Part shown: piece by piece, positions 1 through 11,264 of the stretch
Layout: each line of letters opens with the position of its first letter
How positions within the stretch are numbered: position 1 is the first letter of the stretch
From: Actinostola sp. cb2023
Taxonomy: Eukaryota; Cnidaria; Anthozoa; Actiniaria; Actinostolidae
Assembly (NCBI GenBank): GCA_033675265.1
Contig: JAUJYZ010001528.1
Span: 1 to 64,000, forward strand
DNA: 64,000 nt
Direction of reading: 5' to 3'
Program-made: the position numbers and the translations under genes
The notes under the pieces: model-generated
The model's input: only the letters and a program-made list of their open reading frames with translations
The model's database searches: none
What the model was told of the DNA's origin: nothing

Positions 1-620
1 AGACCAGTCATCGGTACATTCATCACCAACATCTTGGGTATCTCATTGGTATCATCATCATCACCAATCATCATCGGTATCATGCATTCACCCAACATCT
101 TCACCATCATCATCGGTATCATTCATCACCAACATCTTTGGTATCATCATTCATCAACCATCATCATCGGTATCATTCATCCCAATCATCATTTGCGTAT
201 CTCATTGGTATCATCATCATCACCATCATCATCGGTATCATTCATCACAACAATCTTTGGTATCATCATTGGTATCATCACCATCTACCATCATCATCGG
301 TATCATTCCATCACCAAACAGCTTTGGGTATCATCATTGGTATCATCATCATCGGTATCATCCATCATCAACATCTTTGGTATCATCTTTGTATCATATC
401 ATCATCGGTTTCATCTTTGGTATAATCCTCAGGTCATCCCACCATCATTACCATTGTTGTCATCATCAGTATCATCACCATCATCATCACCAATAGTACA
501 AAGTGGAGAATAAAACCTTGAAACTTGTTGTCATCATCATCATCATCGGTATCATCATTCCATCATCATCAGTATCATCATCAATCATCACCGCAATACC
601 CAAGCTAGTTGATATCTAAT
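1..620. repeat. degenerate ATC-rich minisatellite
   Basis: The segment is a degenerate tandem repeat built from blocks such as ATCATCATCGGTATCATTC, with many indels between units. It produces open frames rich in Ser, Ile and His in several phases. These frames are a by-product of the triplet periodicity and I do not regard them as coding. It lies upstream of the first recognisable exon of the gene at 647-2239 and may be part of an intron of that gene. Confidence 0.85.
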
Positions 621-646
621 GTAAATTGTTGTGTGGATTTATATAG

Positions 647-2239
647 TTGAACTCCGTGCTAGAAACACTACTTGCCAAACTTGCAAGATATGATCATGGC
701 TACATCCTATCTCCCGTATTCTCTGCTTTGAAGGTAACGTTGCGACACCTCGAAAAAACTTGCAACTAATTCAGCCATCGAAAACACTCGAACCCAGTCT
801 TCCAACATTTGCCACAGACCGGGAATCTTATGCAAGTCATTTCTTTTAGAACCCAGTAGATGAGTTACACAGGGGTTTCATCAAGTTTTTGAGAGAAAAT
901 CTCAAGCAAATCATGGAGAACTTCAAAGAGGATCAGCTTAAAAAACATATAGTCAAGGTTAGTGTGCGCGTCTTTTCTGACGGGTTTCCTGTGGTATAGC
1001 GCGCGGAAGACATGCTATATTGGGGTTCCCTGTGTCTTTTACGCACGGAACCTCTTGCGTTTTGTTCTCGTTGCACTTGCGTCACGACACAGGGAGCCCA
1101 ATGTAAGATTTATTCTGCGCGATTGATATTTAGTGTAGGTTTATTTTGTGATTTCAGTTATGGTACACTCCAATGCTGTCTATTGTCTGTGAATGGCTGT
1201 CACATCGATTGAGTGTCTCGTTGCATCAATATCAGCTCAAGACACTCCTTCCTATAGCCAAGGTAACACATTGTACATGAATCTAGCCTCATTGTTGGGA
1301 TCCCTGTGGTATGAGGAGACCGATACCTTCACAGAAACAAACAGCGCAGACAGAAAGCTAAAGGTGCGGTAATACGAGCAACAAAATCGTGCAACTTGTC
1401 GCGCAACATTTTCAGATTGTTGCGTTGCAAGTTGCAGAGCAATGTTTCTCGTATTACCATCGTTCATGCAACTTGTCGCGCAACAAATTAAATTTTTCGG
1501 TCATTTGTTGCAAGTTGCAAAACTTTGTTGCATGAAGTAGAAAGAGCTTCTACTTTGCGCACAAAGTTTTGCAACCTGCAACACGAAAATGTGTTGCGCG
1601 ACAAGTTGCGCGAACGGTGGTAATACGAGAAACATAACATTGCTCTGCAACTTGCAACGCAACAATGTGCGCGACAAGTTGCACGATTTTGTTGCCCGTA
1701 TTACTGCACCTTAAAATATATTAACATCGAGAAATTATCGAAAGTGCATTGGCTCCTTTCTTCCCACCCCTATAACCCATAATAATGCATGTACCTATGA
1801 CGTCAAAATTCTCACTGTTGGGGGTCCTTTGACTGTCAAAATTCCACCTTGCCTGCTCTCGGCGGAGAGAAGGAGATGTGAGACCCCCCCCCCCCCCCCC
1901 CCCCCCTGATTGACGTTTTAAAATACGTCAAAATATGTGATCAGTGATTTGTTATTTTCATAATAATAACTAAAAGTAAAATATATATTTAATATATAAG
2001 ACTAAAATTGAGAATTTATTTCAGACTTTTCTACTGATAAATCTATAATTTTTCTATTGTTACTAACACCACTATTTATTTTATTTTTATATTTCTAGGA
2101 GCTGCCGAAGACTTTTGAGATATGCCAGCTGTACGGCCTTCCACCCCAAACGGCTCCGATGTCCTGTGTACGGTACACTGCTGTCAAGGTTACAAGTAGA
2201 GGAAGCAATGTTGAAGGGAGAACAAATCCACTGCGCTGA
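647..2239 (+). CDS. unidentified gene, three 3'-terminal exons
   Basis: Three exons can be chained. Exon a is 647-733 (acceptor TATAG, donor GTAACG, 29 codons). Exon b is 850-957 (acceptor TTTTAG, donor GTTAGT, 36 codons). Exon c is 2099-2239 (acceptor TTTCTAG) and ends at a TGA. All three join in phase 0. The peptide reads LARYDHGYILSPVFSALK, then NPVDELHRGF with a helical Lys-rich stretch, then ELPKTFEICQLYGLPPQTAP. It looks like an all-helical domain, but I do not recognise the family. The 5' part lies outside the window. Downstream, a different frame reads an acidic end, SSEDEL plus stop, which is tandemly repeated at 2265-2600, so the real C-terminus may be longer and spliced differently. 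The exon calls rest on splice signals and phase agreement only. Confidence 0.5.
1362..1711. mobile_element. PIF/Harbinger-like MITE (palindromic)
   Basis: The left end AGGTGCGGTAATACG and the right end CGTATTACTGCACCT are inverted copies. They are flanked by the 3-bp duplication TAA (1359-1361 and 1712-1714). The interior holds further inverted copies of GTTGCGCGACAAGTTGC-like sequence, so most of the element can fold on itself. A TAA duplication is typical of PIF/Harbinger insertions. It has no ORF. It sits in the intron between exons b and c of the unidentified gene. Confidence 0.7.
1887..1906. repeat. poly-C tract
   Basis: A homopolymer of about 20 C in the last intron of the unidentified gene. 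Its length is likely unstable or uncertain in the assembly. Confidence 0.8.
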
Positions 2240-2264
2240 GGATTATACTGGGTATAAGCACTCT

Positions 2265-2600
2265 GATTGACGATACAAATACTAGCAGTGAGGATGAGCT
2301 ATAGACATAATATATGGCTGGCACTCAGTATATAGGACAATACTGACACTGTGATGACGATACAGATACTAGCAGTGAGGATGAGCTATAGTCATAATAT
2401 ATGGCTGTCACTATATAGGACAATATTGACACTGTGATGACGATACAGATACTAGCAGTGAGAATGAGCAATAGGCATAATATATGGCTGTCACTATATA
2501 GGGACAATACTGACACTGTGATGACGATACAGATACTAGCAGTGAGGATGAGCTATAGTCATAATATATGGCTGGCACTATATAGGACAATACTGACACT
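2265..2600. repeat. ~85-bp tandem repeat (4 copies)
   Basis: Four copies of a unit containing GATGACGATACAGATACTAG, then a GAGGATGAGCTATAG block and TATATGGCTG. On the plus strand each copy can read an acidic tail ending SSEDEL followed by a stop. This suggests that a terminal coding segment with its stop codon was tandemly duplicated. The open frames seen on the minus strand follow from the repeat. Confidence 0.75.
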
Positions 2601-2604
2601 GTGA

Positions 2605-3060
2605 TAGTACGTGATGATCGTAGTGGTGGTTGGTGGTTGGTGGTGGTGATGATCGTAGTGGTGGTGATGATGATGATGATCGTAGTGGTGGTTGGTGGTG
2701 ATGATGGTGATGATCGTAGTGGTTGGTGGTGATGATGGTGACGATCGTAGTGGTGGTTGGAGGTGGTGATGACGATGATGATCGTAGTGGTGGTTGGAGG
2801 TGGTGATGATGGTGATGATCGTAGTGGTGGTGGTGATGATGATCGTAGTGGTGGTTGGAGGTGGTGATGATAATGATCGTAGTGGTGGTTGGAGGTGGTG
2901 ATGATGGTGATGATCGTAGTGGTGGTGATGATGATGATCGTAGTGGTGGTTGGAGGTGGTGATGATGATGATCGTAGTGGTGGTTGGAGGTGGTGATGAT
3001 GGCGATGATCGTAGTGGTGGTTGGTGGTGATGATGATGATAGTAGTAGTGGGTGGTGATA
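2605..3060. repeat. G/T-rich minisatellite (GATCGTAGTGGTGGTTGG units)
   Basis: Tandem 25-45 bp units of the form GATGATCGTAGTGGTGGT with variable GAT and GGT expansions. The minus strand reads a long His/Tyr/Thr-rich frame, which I treat as an artefact of the triplet repeat. Confidence 0.85.
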
Positions 3061-3640
3061 GTAGTTGGTGGTGGTAGTATTGGTGAGGTGGTAATATTAG
3101 GGGTGGGATGGTAGTAATGAATAAATGTAAATATATGCTTTTGGTGTTGATGATGATAAATACAAATAATTAGCTGCAATAATGCTAATAATCCTTACAG
3201 TGCATGGTTATAAATACTCCAGCACATTTATATCAAATTAGAGAAATATTTAAATAAATTTATTATATTTTATATAAAACGTTACATTTATACAGTCATG
3301 ATAAAATCGTTCAAATGTCTACTTGTAATACCTATATGGTACGTTCTAGTGTATTTGTAGTTTTAGACAGTTTCTACTCCTTCGCTTTTTTGACTCGAGT
3401 CAGTATGCAACGCAGTTGTGCTTAGTAAATTACAAGTAACTGGTATTTATAGATGTATTTAGCGTAAGTGACATAGTGCTGTTCATACCTCACACATCAT
3501 CAAGGGCAGACGAATGATTTTTAAGGGAGGGGAGGGAGGGGAGGAGTAATCTATCTGGTCATTGATCGTATTTTTGTGGATCTATATTCAAACAAACTGT
3601 GTATATGAATTTAATCAAATATGAAATAAATGGAGAAAGT
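3060..3640. other. no gene seen
   Basis: AT-rich sequence without a supportable ORF, splice chain or terminal inverted repeat. Confidence 0.5.
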
Positions 3641-3644
3641 TTGT

Positions 3645-4130
3645 CATTCAAAGTGTACTTGTCCACACGGATAGTGTACTTGTACTCACACGTCCACACG
3701 GATAGTGTACTTGTACTCACACGTCCACACGGATAGTGTACTTGTACTCACACGTCCACACGGATAGTGTACTTGTACTCACACGTCCACACGGATAGTG
3801 TACTTGTACTCACACGTCCACACGGATAGTGTACTTGTTGTACTCACACGTCCACACGGATAGTGTACTTGTACTCACACGTCCACACGGATAGTGTACT
3901 TGTACTCACACGTCCACACGGATAGTGTACTTGTTGTACTCACACGTCCACACGGATAGTGTACTTGTACTCACACGTCCACACGGATAGTGTACTTGTT
4001 GTACTCACGCGTCCACACGGATAGTGTACTTGTACTCACACGTCCACACGGATAGTGTACTTGTTGTACTCACACGTCCACACGGATAGTGTACTTGTTG
4101 TACTCACACATCCACACGGATAGTGTACTT
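3645..4130. repeat. 32-35 bp minisatellite
   Basis: About 14 copies of CACACGGATAGTGTACTTGT followed by ACTCACACGTC. Some copies carry an extra TGT triplet. Copies are nearly identical, which implies recent amplification or ongoing homogenisation. Confidence 0.9.
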
Positions 4131-4644
4131 AGTGTACTTTCGATACTTGTACTTATTGTCCCTTATTTGGAGATTCACTGATTTCCTAAGAATTTCCAAA
4201 GAACTAATTCCAAGGTTTGGAGAACGTGTCAGTCGTTTTTCCCGGTGCTAGCCGGCGCTAGGTAACAATGCAGCCTCTACAGGTATGAGCGAGCTTGGAT
4301 TTGATTTGGCCATGAAAGTATGATGAACGTCGATCGAGAGATTGAACGTTTGTTAATCTTTAAGGTTTCAAAACTTTACTCTTCGTTTCTTCTTCAATTT
4401 TCCGCGGCGCAATTTGGCAGCCATTTTTTATTAGACATTCATGAAAGACAAAATAGCAACATTTTAAGCGGCCAGGCTTAGACCCCGTCCACACTAAAAC
4501 ACTAACCTGCGTTTTCCTATTGTTTCTGGTAATGAGCTGATTGTGTTCGATTTCCTTGAGGATATAGAACAATATAAAAACAATGCGTTTTTCAAACGAA
4601 AACGGAGTAGTGTGGCCAAGGCCTTATTGAATTGGAAGTATACA

Positions 4645-4985
4645 AACTAGCAAAAATGGGCATCATTTTCTGAGAGAGCAGATCAAACTTAGCTAGTCTG
4701 GAAAGTTTGGTGAATTTCGGCTTAATATTGACGATGCTAGAGGGCACCAAATATGTCTATTTTCCCATACAAACACTGTAAATTTTTGACGCTTTCCGAA
4801 CCATAATGATTCACTGTAAAATGTTGGATGGACAACACAATTTCAAAAGCTTATAATTCCGACAGAATTCGCTCAAATCACATCAAACTTTGCACAGATG
4901 CTAATTTTAACATGCTGTTTCATGTCATGAAACTTAATTTCGTAATTGCATTAATTCTAATAAACTCGTTCCCAGTCCCCTGCTG
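4645..4985. mobile_element. MITE family copy 1 (mate at 52754-53163)
   Basis: This shares about 340 bp of close similarity with 52815-53145, including GGGCATCATTTTCTGA, TATTGACGATGCTAGAGG and the right end CCCAGTCCCCTGCT. The second copy has clear terminal inverted repeats; here the left end is not intact. There is no coding capacity. Confidence 0.7.
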
Positions 4986-5007
4986 GTTTTGTTAATAATG
5001 GCTAATA

Positions 5008-5214
5008 GGTTATCGGTTGTTCCAAGACCGAACTGCATTATGGTAACAGCTTGAATGTCGTGGATGCCAGAGAAAATTTGATTCAAAATTTGTCTTGGCC
5101 TGTTTGAAATCAAATAGTTATGATATCATACAGGTTTTCATACAGGATGTGCTATTTTTGGCTATATTCAAGATGTTACCATAATGCAGTTCGGTCTTGG
5201 AACGACCTATAACC
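5008..5214. mobile_element. small inverted-repeat MITE
   Basis: Arms of about 40 bp: the left begins GGTTATCGGTTGTTCCAAGA and the right ends TCTTGGAACGACCTATAACC. They are flanked by AATA on both sides (5004-5007, 5215-5218), a likely target duplication. No ORF. Confidence 0.75.
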
Positions 5215-5220
5215 AATAGT

Positions 5221-5378
5221 CCAGTTCCGAGTTCCTTTTATCTCTGTTTCAAAACGAGTCTACATGCGAAACCTTTCTTATGCAAATCTGTTTTCCTTTT
5301 TCATGTAAATAAAACTCATTTTCATATGAAAGGTTTCTCACGTAGACTCGTTTTGAGATAAAACGAACTCGGAACTGG
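5221..5378. mobile_element. small inverted-repeat MITE
   Basis: The left arm starts CCAGTTCCGAGTTCCTTTTA and the right arm ends CGAACTCGGAACTGG; arms are about 50 bp. It lies directly beside the preceding element, so the site has taken two insertions. No ORF. Confidence 0.75.
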
Positions 5379-6080
5379 AATATTGCCTATGGACTGATGT
5401 CCTCGACAACCTTTTTAGAAATAGGTGTATATAGCTATATAAACTCCCCCGCTTACATGCTCACATCCCCATCCTCCCCAAAAACGGAATACGAAAACAT
5501 TATGAACTATTTTAAGTTTTGGTATTATTTTGATACATGATAAAATGAGGAAGTCCTCGAAGTGTCTAGTCTATCTTGCATGTCGCTCGCTCGTTTGTCG
5601 CCAAACATGAGAAATAAACGTGTGTTGTTGATACGTTGGGTGAGCAGATGGTCTACCTCGAACGTCAGTAGACAAAAGACTTAAAATCGTCTTCATTTGC
5701 GAGGAAATGACTGTTCAAAAGTATTTCTCTTTCTAGAAATAATTCAGTTCACGTTATTTCTACAAAACAATTAATCTTCGCTATGACAAATATTTTATCT
5801 TAATTCCTAATTGCCTGAAAATCGTCGACTGAACAAGGAAAACCATGCCAAAGTACGTGCATGCTGCTTGCTTTTTCTCCAACTGATTGTCCAGATAACT
5901 TCTCTGTCGTACGCCGAATAAACTCGAAAACAATAAGCGCTAATTTTACCCATTTCACCTTTATTCTTTTCAATGTTCTTCTGAAAAGCTTAGCTTCCGT
6001 TTTATTTAAGACTTGAAAGGTTTTCCAGCGCAGCCAAACACACTCAGCTTCGTCCAGGTAACGACGACACACACAACGAT

Positions 6081-6302
6081 ATGCCGAACAATTTGACACT
6101 ACCAACCGACGCCGCCATCCCAGTAACAGCTCAAATGTTCTCGTTTTACGATAATTTTGGCTTTGATGCCTTGACCATCCTGATAGCTGTTGGGCTGTCT
6201 GTTTTGATGGGATTGTTGGCAATCTATCTGTCTTGTTGCAGCGGCGGATCGAAGAGGGATCACAAGCTGTACGCTATCAACCATCCTGAAGAAGTTTCGT
6301 AA
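6081..6302 (+). CDS. small single-pass membrane protein (candidate)
   Basis: A 73-codon ATG-to-TAA frame. Residues about 28-53 form one strong hydrophobic segment (LTILIAVGLSVLMGLLAIYL) followed by a Cys pair and a basic cytosolic-looking tail (GGSKRDHK). The N-terminus is polar and has one NLT sequon, which suggests an outside N-terminus and a type III-like topology. The surrounding 500 bp is not obviously repetitive and the frame has balanced codon use, unlike the repeat-derived frames nearby. I cannot name a family. It resembles small integral membrane proteins in layout only. It may also be the last exon of a longer gene. Confidence 0.45.
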   Translation: MPNNLTLPTDAAIPVTAQMFSFYDNFGFDALTILIAVGLSVLMGLLAIYLSCCSGGSKRDHKLYAINHPEEVS

Positions 6303-6751
6303 CACCATGCAAGACATGGGTTTGATGTAGCTATGACCGTTCAGTAAGTATCTTAGAAAAAAGGTAGACCTACGTTTGAACTGAAAAACGCGTACTTTCT
6401 CGATGCGTTTTGGCCTTCCACTAAAACAATCGAAAACGATGAGCGTTTTCATCGAAAACGAATCCATTCATTCGAAAACGTTTTGCATACCTGCCTGGTA
6501 GCTTGAGGGAAACTGATCGGCCAGAAAATGGATTCGCCTATCGCATTAAGAGGCTTTTGAAAATGCTGATATCATGACCGACCTAGAATTTACGGAACAC
6601 ATATACAACTTGTGCAGATGGGCAGTATATTTCATACTATAAACATTTGGTTCTGAAGCATTTGATTATAATATTTATAACATACATACACACATAGTTT
6701 AATGTACCTCCCAATATGGGCTTTTCAGTTACAAGAATATAATATAATATA

Positions 6752-7010
6752 CAGTCATTTGCAAAAATTCTGGCCGCCACGGTATATCAATATATCAATA
6801 TATCGGGTGCATCACTAATACTATTAAATGAAGCAAAATTTACAAACAACAAACGTAAGACTAAAATAAACATTATACTAAATGTTTCTACCAACTTTGC
6901 TGGCGTTAACCCGCTTTAAGGGGAATTTTCGATTATTTAATTACCCATAATGCACCTGATATATTGATATACTGATACTTCGTAGCGGCCAGAATTTTTG
7001 CAATTGACTG
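6752..7010. mobile_element. Tc1/mariner-like MITE, copy 1
   Basis: The left end is CAGTCATTTGCAAAAATTCT and the right end is AGAATTTTTGCAATTGACTG, with TA on both sides (6750-6751, 7011-7012). A second copy lies at 21394-21674. A TA duplication and CAGT-type ends fit the Tc1/mariner superfamily. No transposase is present. Confidence 0.8.
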
Positions 7011-7011
7011 T

Positions 7012-7690
7012 AATATAATGTAATATAATATAATATAATAAAATATAATGTGATTGTATAAAAAATATAAAATATAAAATGGTTAAATAATATCTGAACT
7101 TTATACATGTATATGGTAAAAAACTGTAACGACTATAACGACTAGATTCGGGTCCTAGACGTCTCGATACCTATCTAATTCAGTCATCATTCTCAAGAGT
7201 GTTTACTTAAGCGATAATGCCTGCATGTTTCTGATGCCTCAACGTATCGAATCTAGTCGATATGAATTTTATAATCCAGTATACGTAAGGCCGAGCTATA
7301 GAGAGCAGTTATGTCATTCGACATGACAACTATCCTGACATAATGACCACGAGGTTCTTCGCTCGGTTTGATCGGTTGTTCTTTTGGTGCTGAGCTCTGA
7401 AATGATGTGTTTTGAAGTTGTCAGTTCGTCATCTTCTACTCCAAACGCTCACTATGCTTACGGTAGGCCTACTCTAAAAGATGTCAGTGAGCGATTTTGG
7501 ACCGGCCGTTCCGCGAACTCATAGCAGTCAAAGAGAAATCAAAGCAAACTATGAAATCAAATGAAATGAGCAAAATATGAGCAAATGATGGCTAGAAATG
7601 GCAAAAAAAGGACTACAAATGACGAAACTATGACTAAACACTTGACTATAAACTCTTGTTAGTGCTTGAAATTCTTGAATTCGATAGTTC
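7012..7690. other. no gene seen
   Basis: Starts with an ATAAT-type microsatellite, then non-repetitive AT-rich sequence without a supportable exon. Confidence 0.4.
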
Positions 7691-7692
7691 TT

Positions 7693-8677
7693 CAGGGGCG
7701 TAGCTAGCCGGACGCCACGACGCACGTGCATGCGTCACTCGGAAAAAAAAATGAATAAAAAAGTAGCTTGTTTTTGAAAAAGTGAAAAGAAAGCCAAAGC
7801 CAAAGAAACAAGCAAATGAAAAAATAAAACATTATCACCCTATGGATTGTAGGTATTAGTTATTCGTGCATGAAATTGTGCTTTTTCAAGCGTAATTATT
7901 CAGAGTTCTTAAAATAAAGTAGAAGATACGAACGTGCTCTGAATCTAGCTGTCGCTGATTCCATAAAATCAGTAAAATGTTTAGTGATCGTCTTGACCTT
8001 GACGCCGTTCGAGAAATAGGAAAAATTTAAACAACCAGTTATGCAAACGGAACTTTTAGTATACGTATGTTCATGCCATTGATCTATTGTGCAACACGTA
8101 TTTGTTTACAAACATATCGATGGTTTTTCCTTTAGTATGAACACTAGATCTCGGTTTAAAAACTAAAAAACCACACACATCATTGTGTACACATAATGAT
8201 ATGATTTACATGTCTGCAACCCCTCAAATTAAATGACCTGCGATTCGGCCACAAGATCGATGTTCTGTCCGTTTAAACTTCCTGGAAACTACTCTCAGAA
8301 GGCAGGAAATGCTATTTCAGAGACTCTATGCCTCAAAAATTGTCGGGGGAGCATGCCCCCGCACCCTTGTGCCCCCCCCCCCCCAAAAAAAATTCCCCTT
8401 GCTACGATCCTGCATTACATCGAACCAAAAATATAGAAGTAGTAGATGCTAAATTGGGTGAAGTGTATATATTTCGTGAATAACTACTGTGTAGATAAAA
8501 AGAACATTAGAGATTCCCAAACCTTGTAATCACGTACTGTACTTTTACTTCTTGTTGGTTGGTTTGAGTGGTGATGCGCGGGAGGGGGAGGGGGAAGGGG
8601 AGGAAGAAGGGGAGGGGGTTATAAATTGAAAGTTCATAATTGTGCGTCACTCCGAAAAAATCCTGGCTACGTTCCTG
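7693..8677. mobile_element. hAT-like non-autonomous element
   Basis: The left end CAGGGGCGTAGCTAGCC matches the inverted right end (CCTGGCTACGTTCCTG read backwards) in most positions. GTTCTT flanks both sides (7687-7692, 8678-8683), so part of a target duplication is kept. CAGGGGCGTAG-type ends are common in hAT elements. A G-rich tract (8575-8620) and a C tract (8371-8384) lie inside. No transposase ORF. Confidence 0.6.
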
Positions 8678-8679
8678 GT

Positions 8680-10230
8680 TCTTTTGATTTCATGTTTTGA
8701 TATTTAATAAACTAACTTTGCACAGTGTGAGCTTGATTTGTGTCCCAAAGGATATTGATTTTATAAACCTTTCAAGAGCTTTTAGCCGGTATAGACTTCG
8801 AAGAGTTATTTGGTGGCTTGTTATTTTTCTGTCCGAAAGTATATAAGGCCAAGACTCGTAATTTTATATTGTTGATTTTATCGCAGTTGAGTTTGTGAAA
8901 TTACGTTGCCCAACTTAGCGTGCTAAGAAAACACGAAATTATGTTCTTTGGAACGTTCTTTGTAAAATATAAATGCATACATATGTTCATTAACTATTGA
9001 ACTTTAGTTCTTGGCTATGTTTACGCTTTCCTGCTCGAGTATCGTCAATATAGAAGATAAAATCTACTTGATATGAATATTGAAGTCAATCTAATTACGC
9101 ATTCATGTTCAGTACTGAGTCACGCAACGTGCTGTCCATTTTAGCACTTCTCTGAAATATGTAGTTCTTTGGCTAACATCTAAGTATTTATAATTCTTAG
9201 TACTCATTGATCAATCATCGATTTCTGTGGCACTCTAAACTTGCCATTTATACCAATGAAGTAGCATCTAAAAAAGGCAAACACTGTTTTGACTGTCAGT
9301 TTAGCACTGTTTTAGAGATAGCCGGCTAGTCATGCAGTTCTGAAATAGTTTTTTGTAGTTTTTTGACAAGTACTCTTATAAACTTTGCCATTTATACCCA
9401 TTCTGAACTGGTGTTGTCGACTATAGAAATCAGTACTGTTTTACAGTCTGTACCGTATCGAATATGACTGTATTTAAATTGTGCAGTAACAGGCCAAAAC
9501 TACATTATAATGTTCACCATTTTCAGAAACCTTGCAATTTCTAAGATACCAATTCTCGGCTTCATCCACTTCGACCGAACAAAACGCCTTGAGTTCGCAT
9601 TAAGAACTAAATAATACTTTAATACTTTACTTTACAACACAGCCTAGAATGTCGCAATGGTCGGCGTTCAGTTTTAGTCGATGCAAGAGGCCGTCAATTT
9701 AGGATGTGCGCCGGGGATGCGCAAATCGTATTCAAATGTTGACAATTAAGTATTTTGGTATTCAAGTTGTCAAATCTTTTAATCTAAAAGATTTCCATCG
9801 TTAGGTCTTGTTTTGTTTCATTAATTAAGATGGAATCGATTGATTGAGGTAAATTAGATAATGACGCATGATATGATCGATATTAAAAAATCGATGTCTG
9901 TGATTTGCATACATTTGCATAAACGGCTAAAAGAATCCTAAAAGAATGGGTAAGGTCGCAGCTCTTAGAAGATCTACATTGTAGTCCAATTGGTTCAATA
10001 CTATAGAACGAGTAGATAACGAATTATATTGTTTGTATTATCCAATCACAACAGATCTTGTAAGCAATATCAAAAGAATAACGAGAGATCATCAGTCCAC
10101 AGTTTAGTAATATCCCAAAAGTGCATTACATGTAATACAAATAAAGTTTATAAATGAGCGGCCACGAACAACACTCCACTGGTATACGTCGGATCAAACA
10201 ATGATCTAACTGGTTCGCAAATTAAGAAAT
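8680..10230. other. no gene seen
   Basis: AT-rich sequence. Two diverged segments near 9150-9260 and 9330-9420 share AACT(T)TGCCATTTATACC, suggesting an old duplication. No exon chain was found. Confidence 0.4.
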
Positions 10231-10280
10231 AGGTTAAATGAAGAATAACCAATACGACGTAGAATTATTCGGATTTAATT

Positions 10281-10331
10281 TTGCACAATATTTCGACTAG
10301 CCATACTAGTCTTCATCAGGTGCATGTGAGA
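10281..10331 (-). ncRNA. type I hammerhead ribozyme motif, Penelope 3' region
   Basis: Read on the minus strand: CTGATGA, helix II GACTAG/CTAGTC with a TATGG loop, GAAA, a two-base TA helix III, then TT and GTGCA pairing with TGCAC upstream as helix I. This is the same sequence as the plus-strand copy at 20585-20635. Very short palindromic helix III is known for hammerheads of Penelope-like elements, which are thought to act as dimers. Confidence 0.75.
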
Positions 10332-10424
10332 TTTTACAAGTGACTTGACTAAATATAATGGTAAAAAGGAAATGACGTTATAATACATGATATGATAGCG
10401 AGAGATAAATAATGGTGTAACTGA

Positions 10425-11264
10425 TTAGTAGGTTTCATCGCGTTTATTAAGGCCATTAGGTTCAAGAGTGTTAGCACGTGTTATGAGGTAAGCTTCTTTG
10501 GCTTTGCGAATAGCATCACGAGAAGAGAAAATTTGTTCTAAAGGAATTAAAAGGATATTAGATGCAGAGTGGTCAGGGTTAGATAGAAAATGTTCAGATG
10601 CAGTAGTAGGTTTAGATTTACTAGAAGGTTTGTCAACTGTCCTACGATGTTCGTTGAAGCGGTCTTTGAGTCTACGTTTGGTTTCACCAATGTACTGTTT
10701 GTTACATTTAGTACATTGAATCATGTAAATGACGTTTTTTGTGTTACAGTAATGGTTCTGGTTTCACCCGTAGAAGTAAAAGTATATTGGGTGCAGTTAT
10801 CGGAAATGTAAGGGCAAGTTAAACAGTTTTGTCCACAACGAAAAGAACCTGGATTGTGATTGGAAGCAGTGTTGGAGTTATCTGACGGTAGTTTGGATTT
10901 GACTAGCAAATCACGTAGATTGGATGAACGTCGGAAGGCTACTAAAGGGCGTTGGGGGAAAATGGTTTTGCAACGCACGGAGGAATGTAGAAGGTCAAAA
11001 TGTTTCTTAATGATAGGAAAGATAGATGGAAGTGACGGATTATAGGTGACTATAAAGGGAATACGGTGAGAGGAATTAGATTTCTGTCTAGGTTGTAGAG
11101 CAAGATTACGAGGGATGTCAGCAGCGCGTTTGGTTTGTTTAGTGAGAAAATCACGGCTGTAACCTCGTTTAAGGAGTTCAGAGGTACGGTTTTTAAAAGC
11201 TTCCTCAGTGGAACAAATTCGTCTGAGACGGAGAGCTAACGGCTGAAAGGAATGGCTTTTTGTG
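10425..11264 (-). pseudogene. Penelope GIY-YIG endonuclease domain and linker
   Basis: The minus-strand frame runs from the linker (ALRLRRICSTEEAFKNR, then IPFIVTYNPSLP) through the Cys-containing block (CGQNCLTCPY) to the GIY-YIG domain (CNKQYIGETKRRLKDRFNEH). It ends at a stop at 10425. GIY-YIG is the nuclease that nicks target DNA in Penelope-like elements. One frameshift is visible: an A run at about 10735-10740 is one base short, so the linker frame and the nuclease frame do not meet. The upstream edge at 11264 is where an insertion splits it from the reverse transcriptase. Confidence 0.85.

Noticed and set aside
34..513. Ser/Ile/His-rich frame of 159 codons
   Set aside because: Product of an ATC triplet repeat, open in several phases, with no conserved feature.
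2559..3179. His/Thr/Tyr-rich minus-strand frame of 206 codons
   Set aside because: Product of the GTGGTGATGAT minisatellite; no start context or domain.
3645..4130. Possible CRISPR-like array of regular repeats
   Set aside because: Units are contiguous without unique spacers and the window is eukaryotic; it is a minisatellite.
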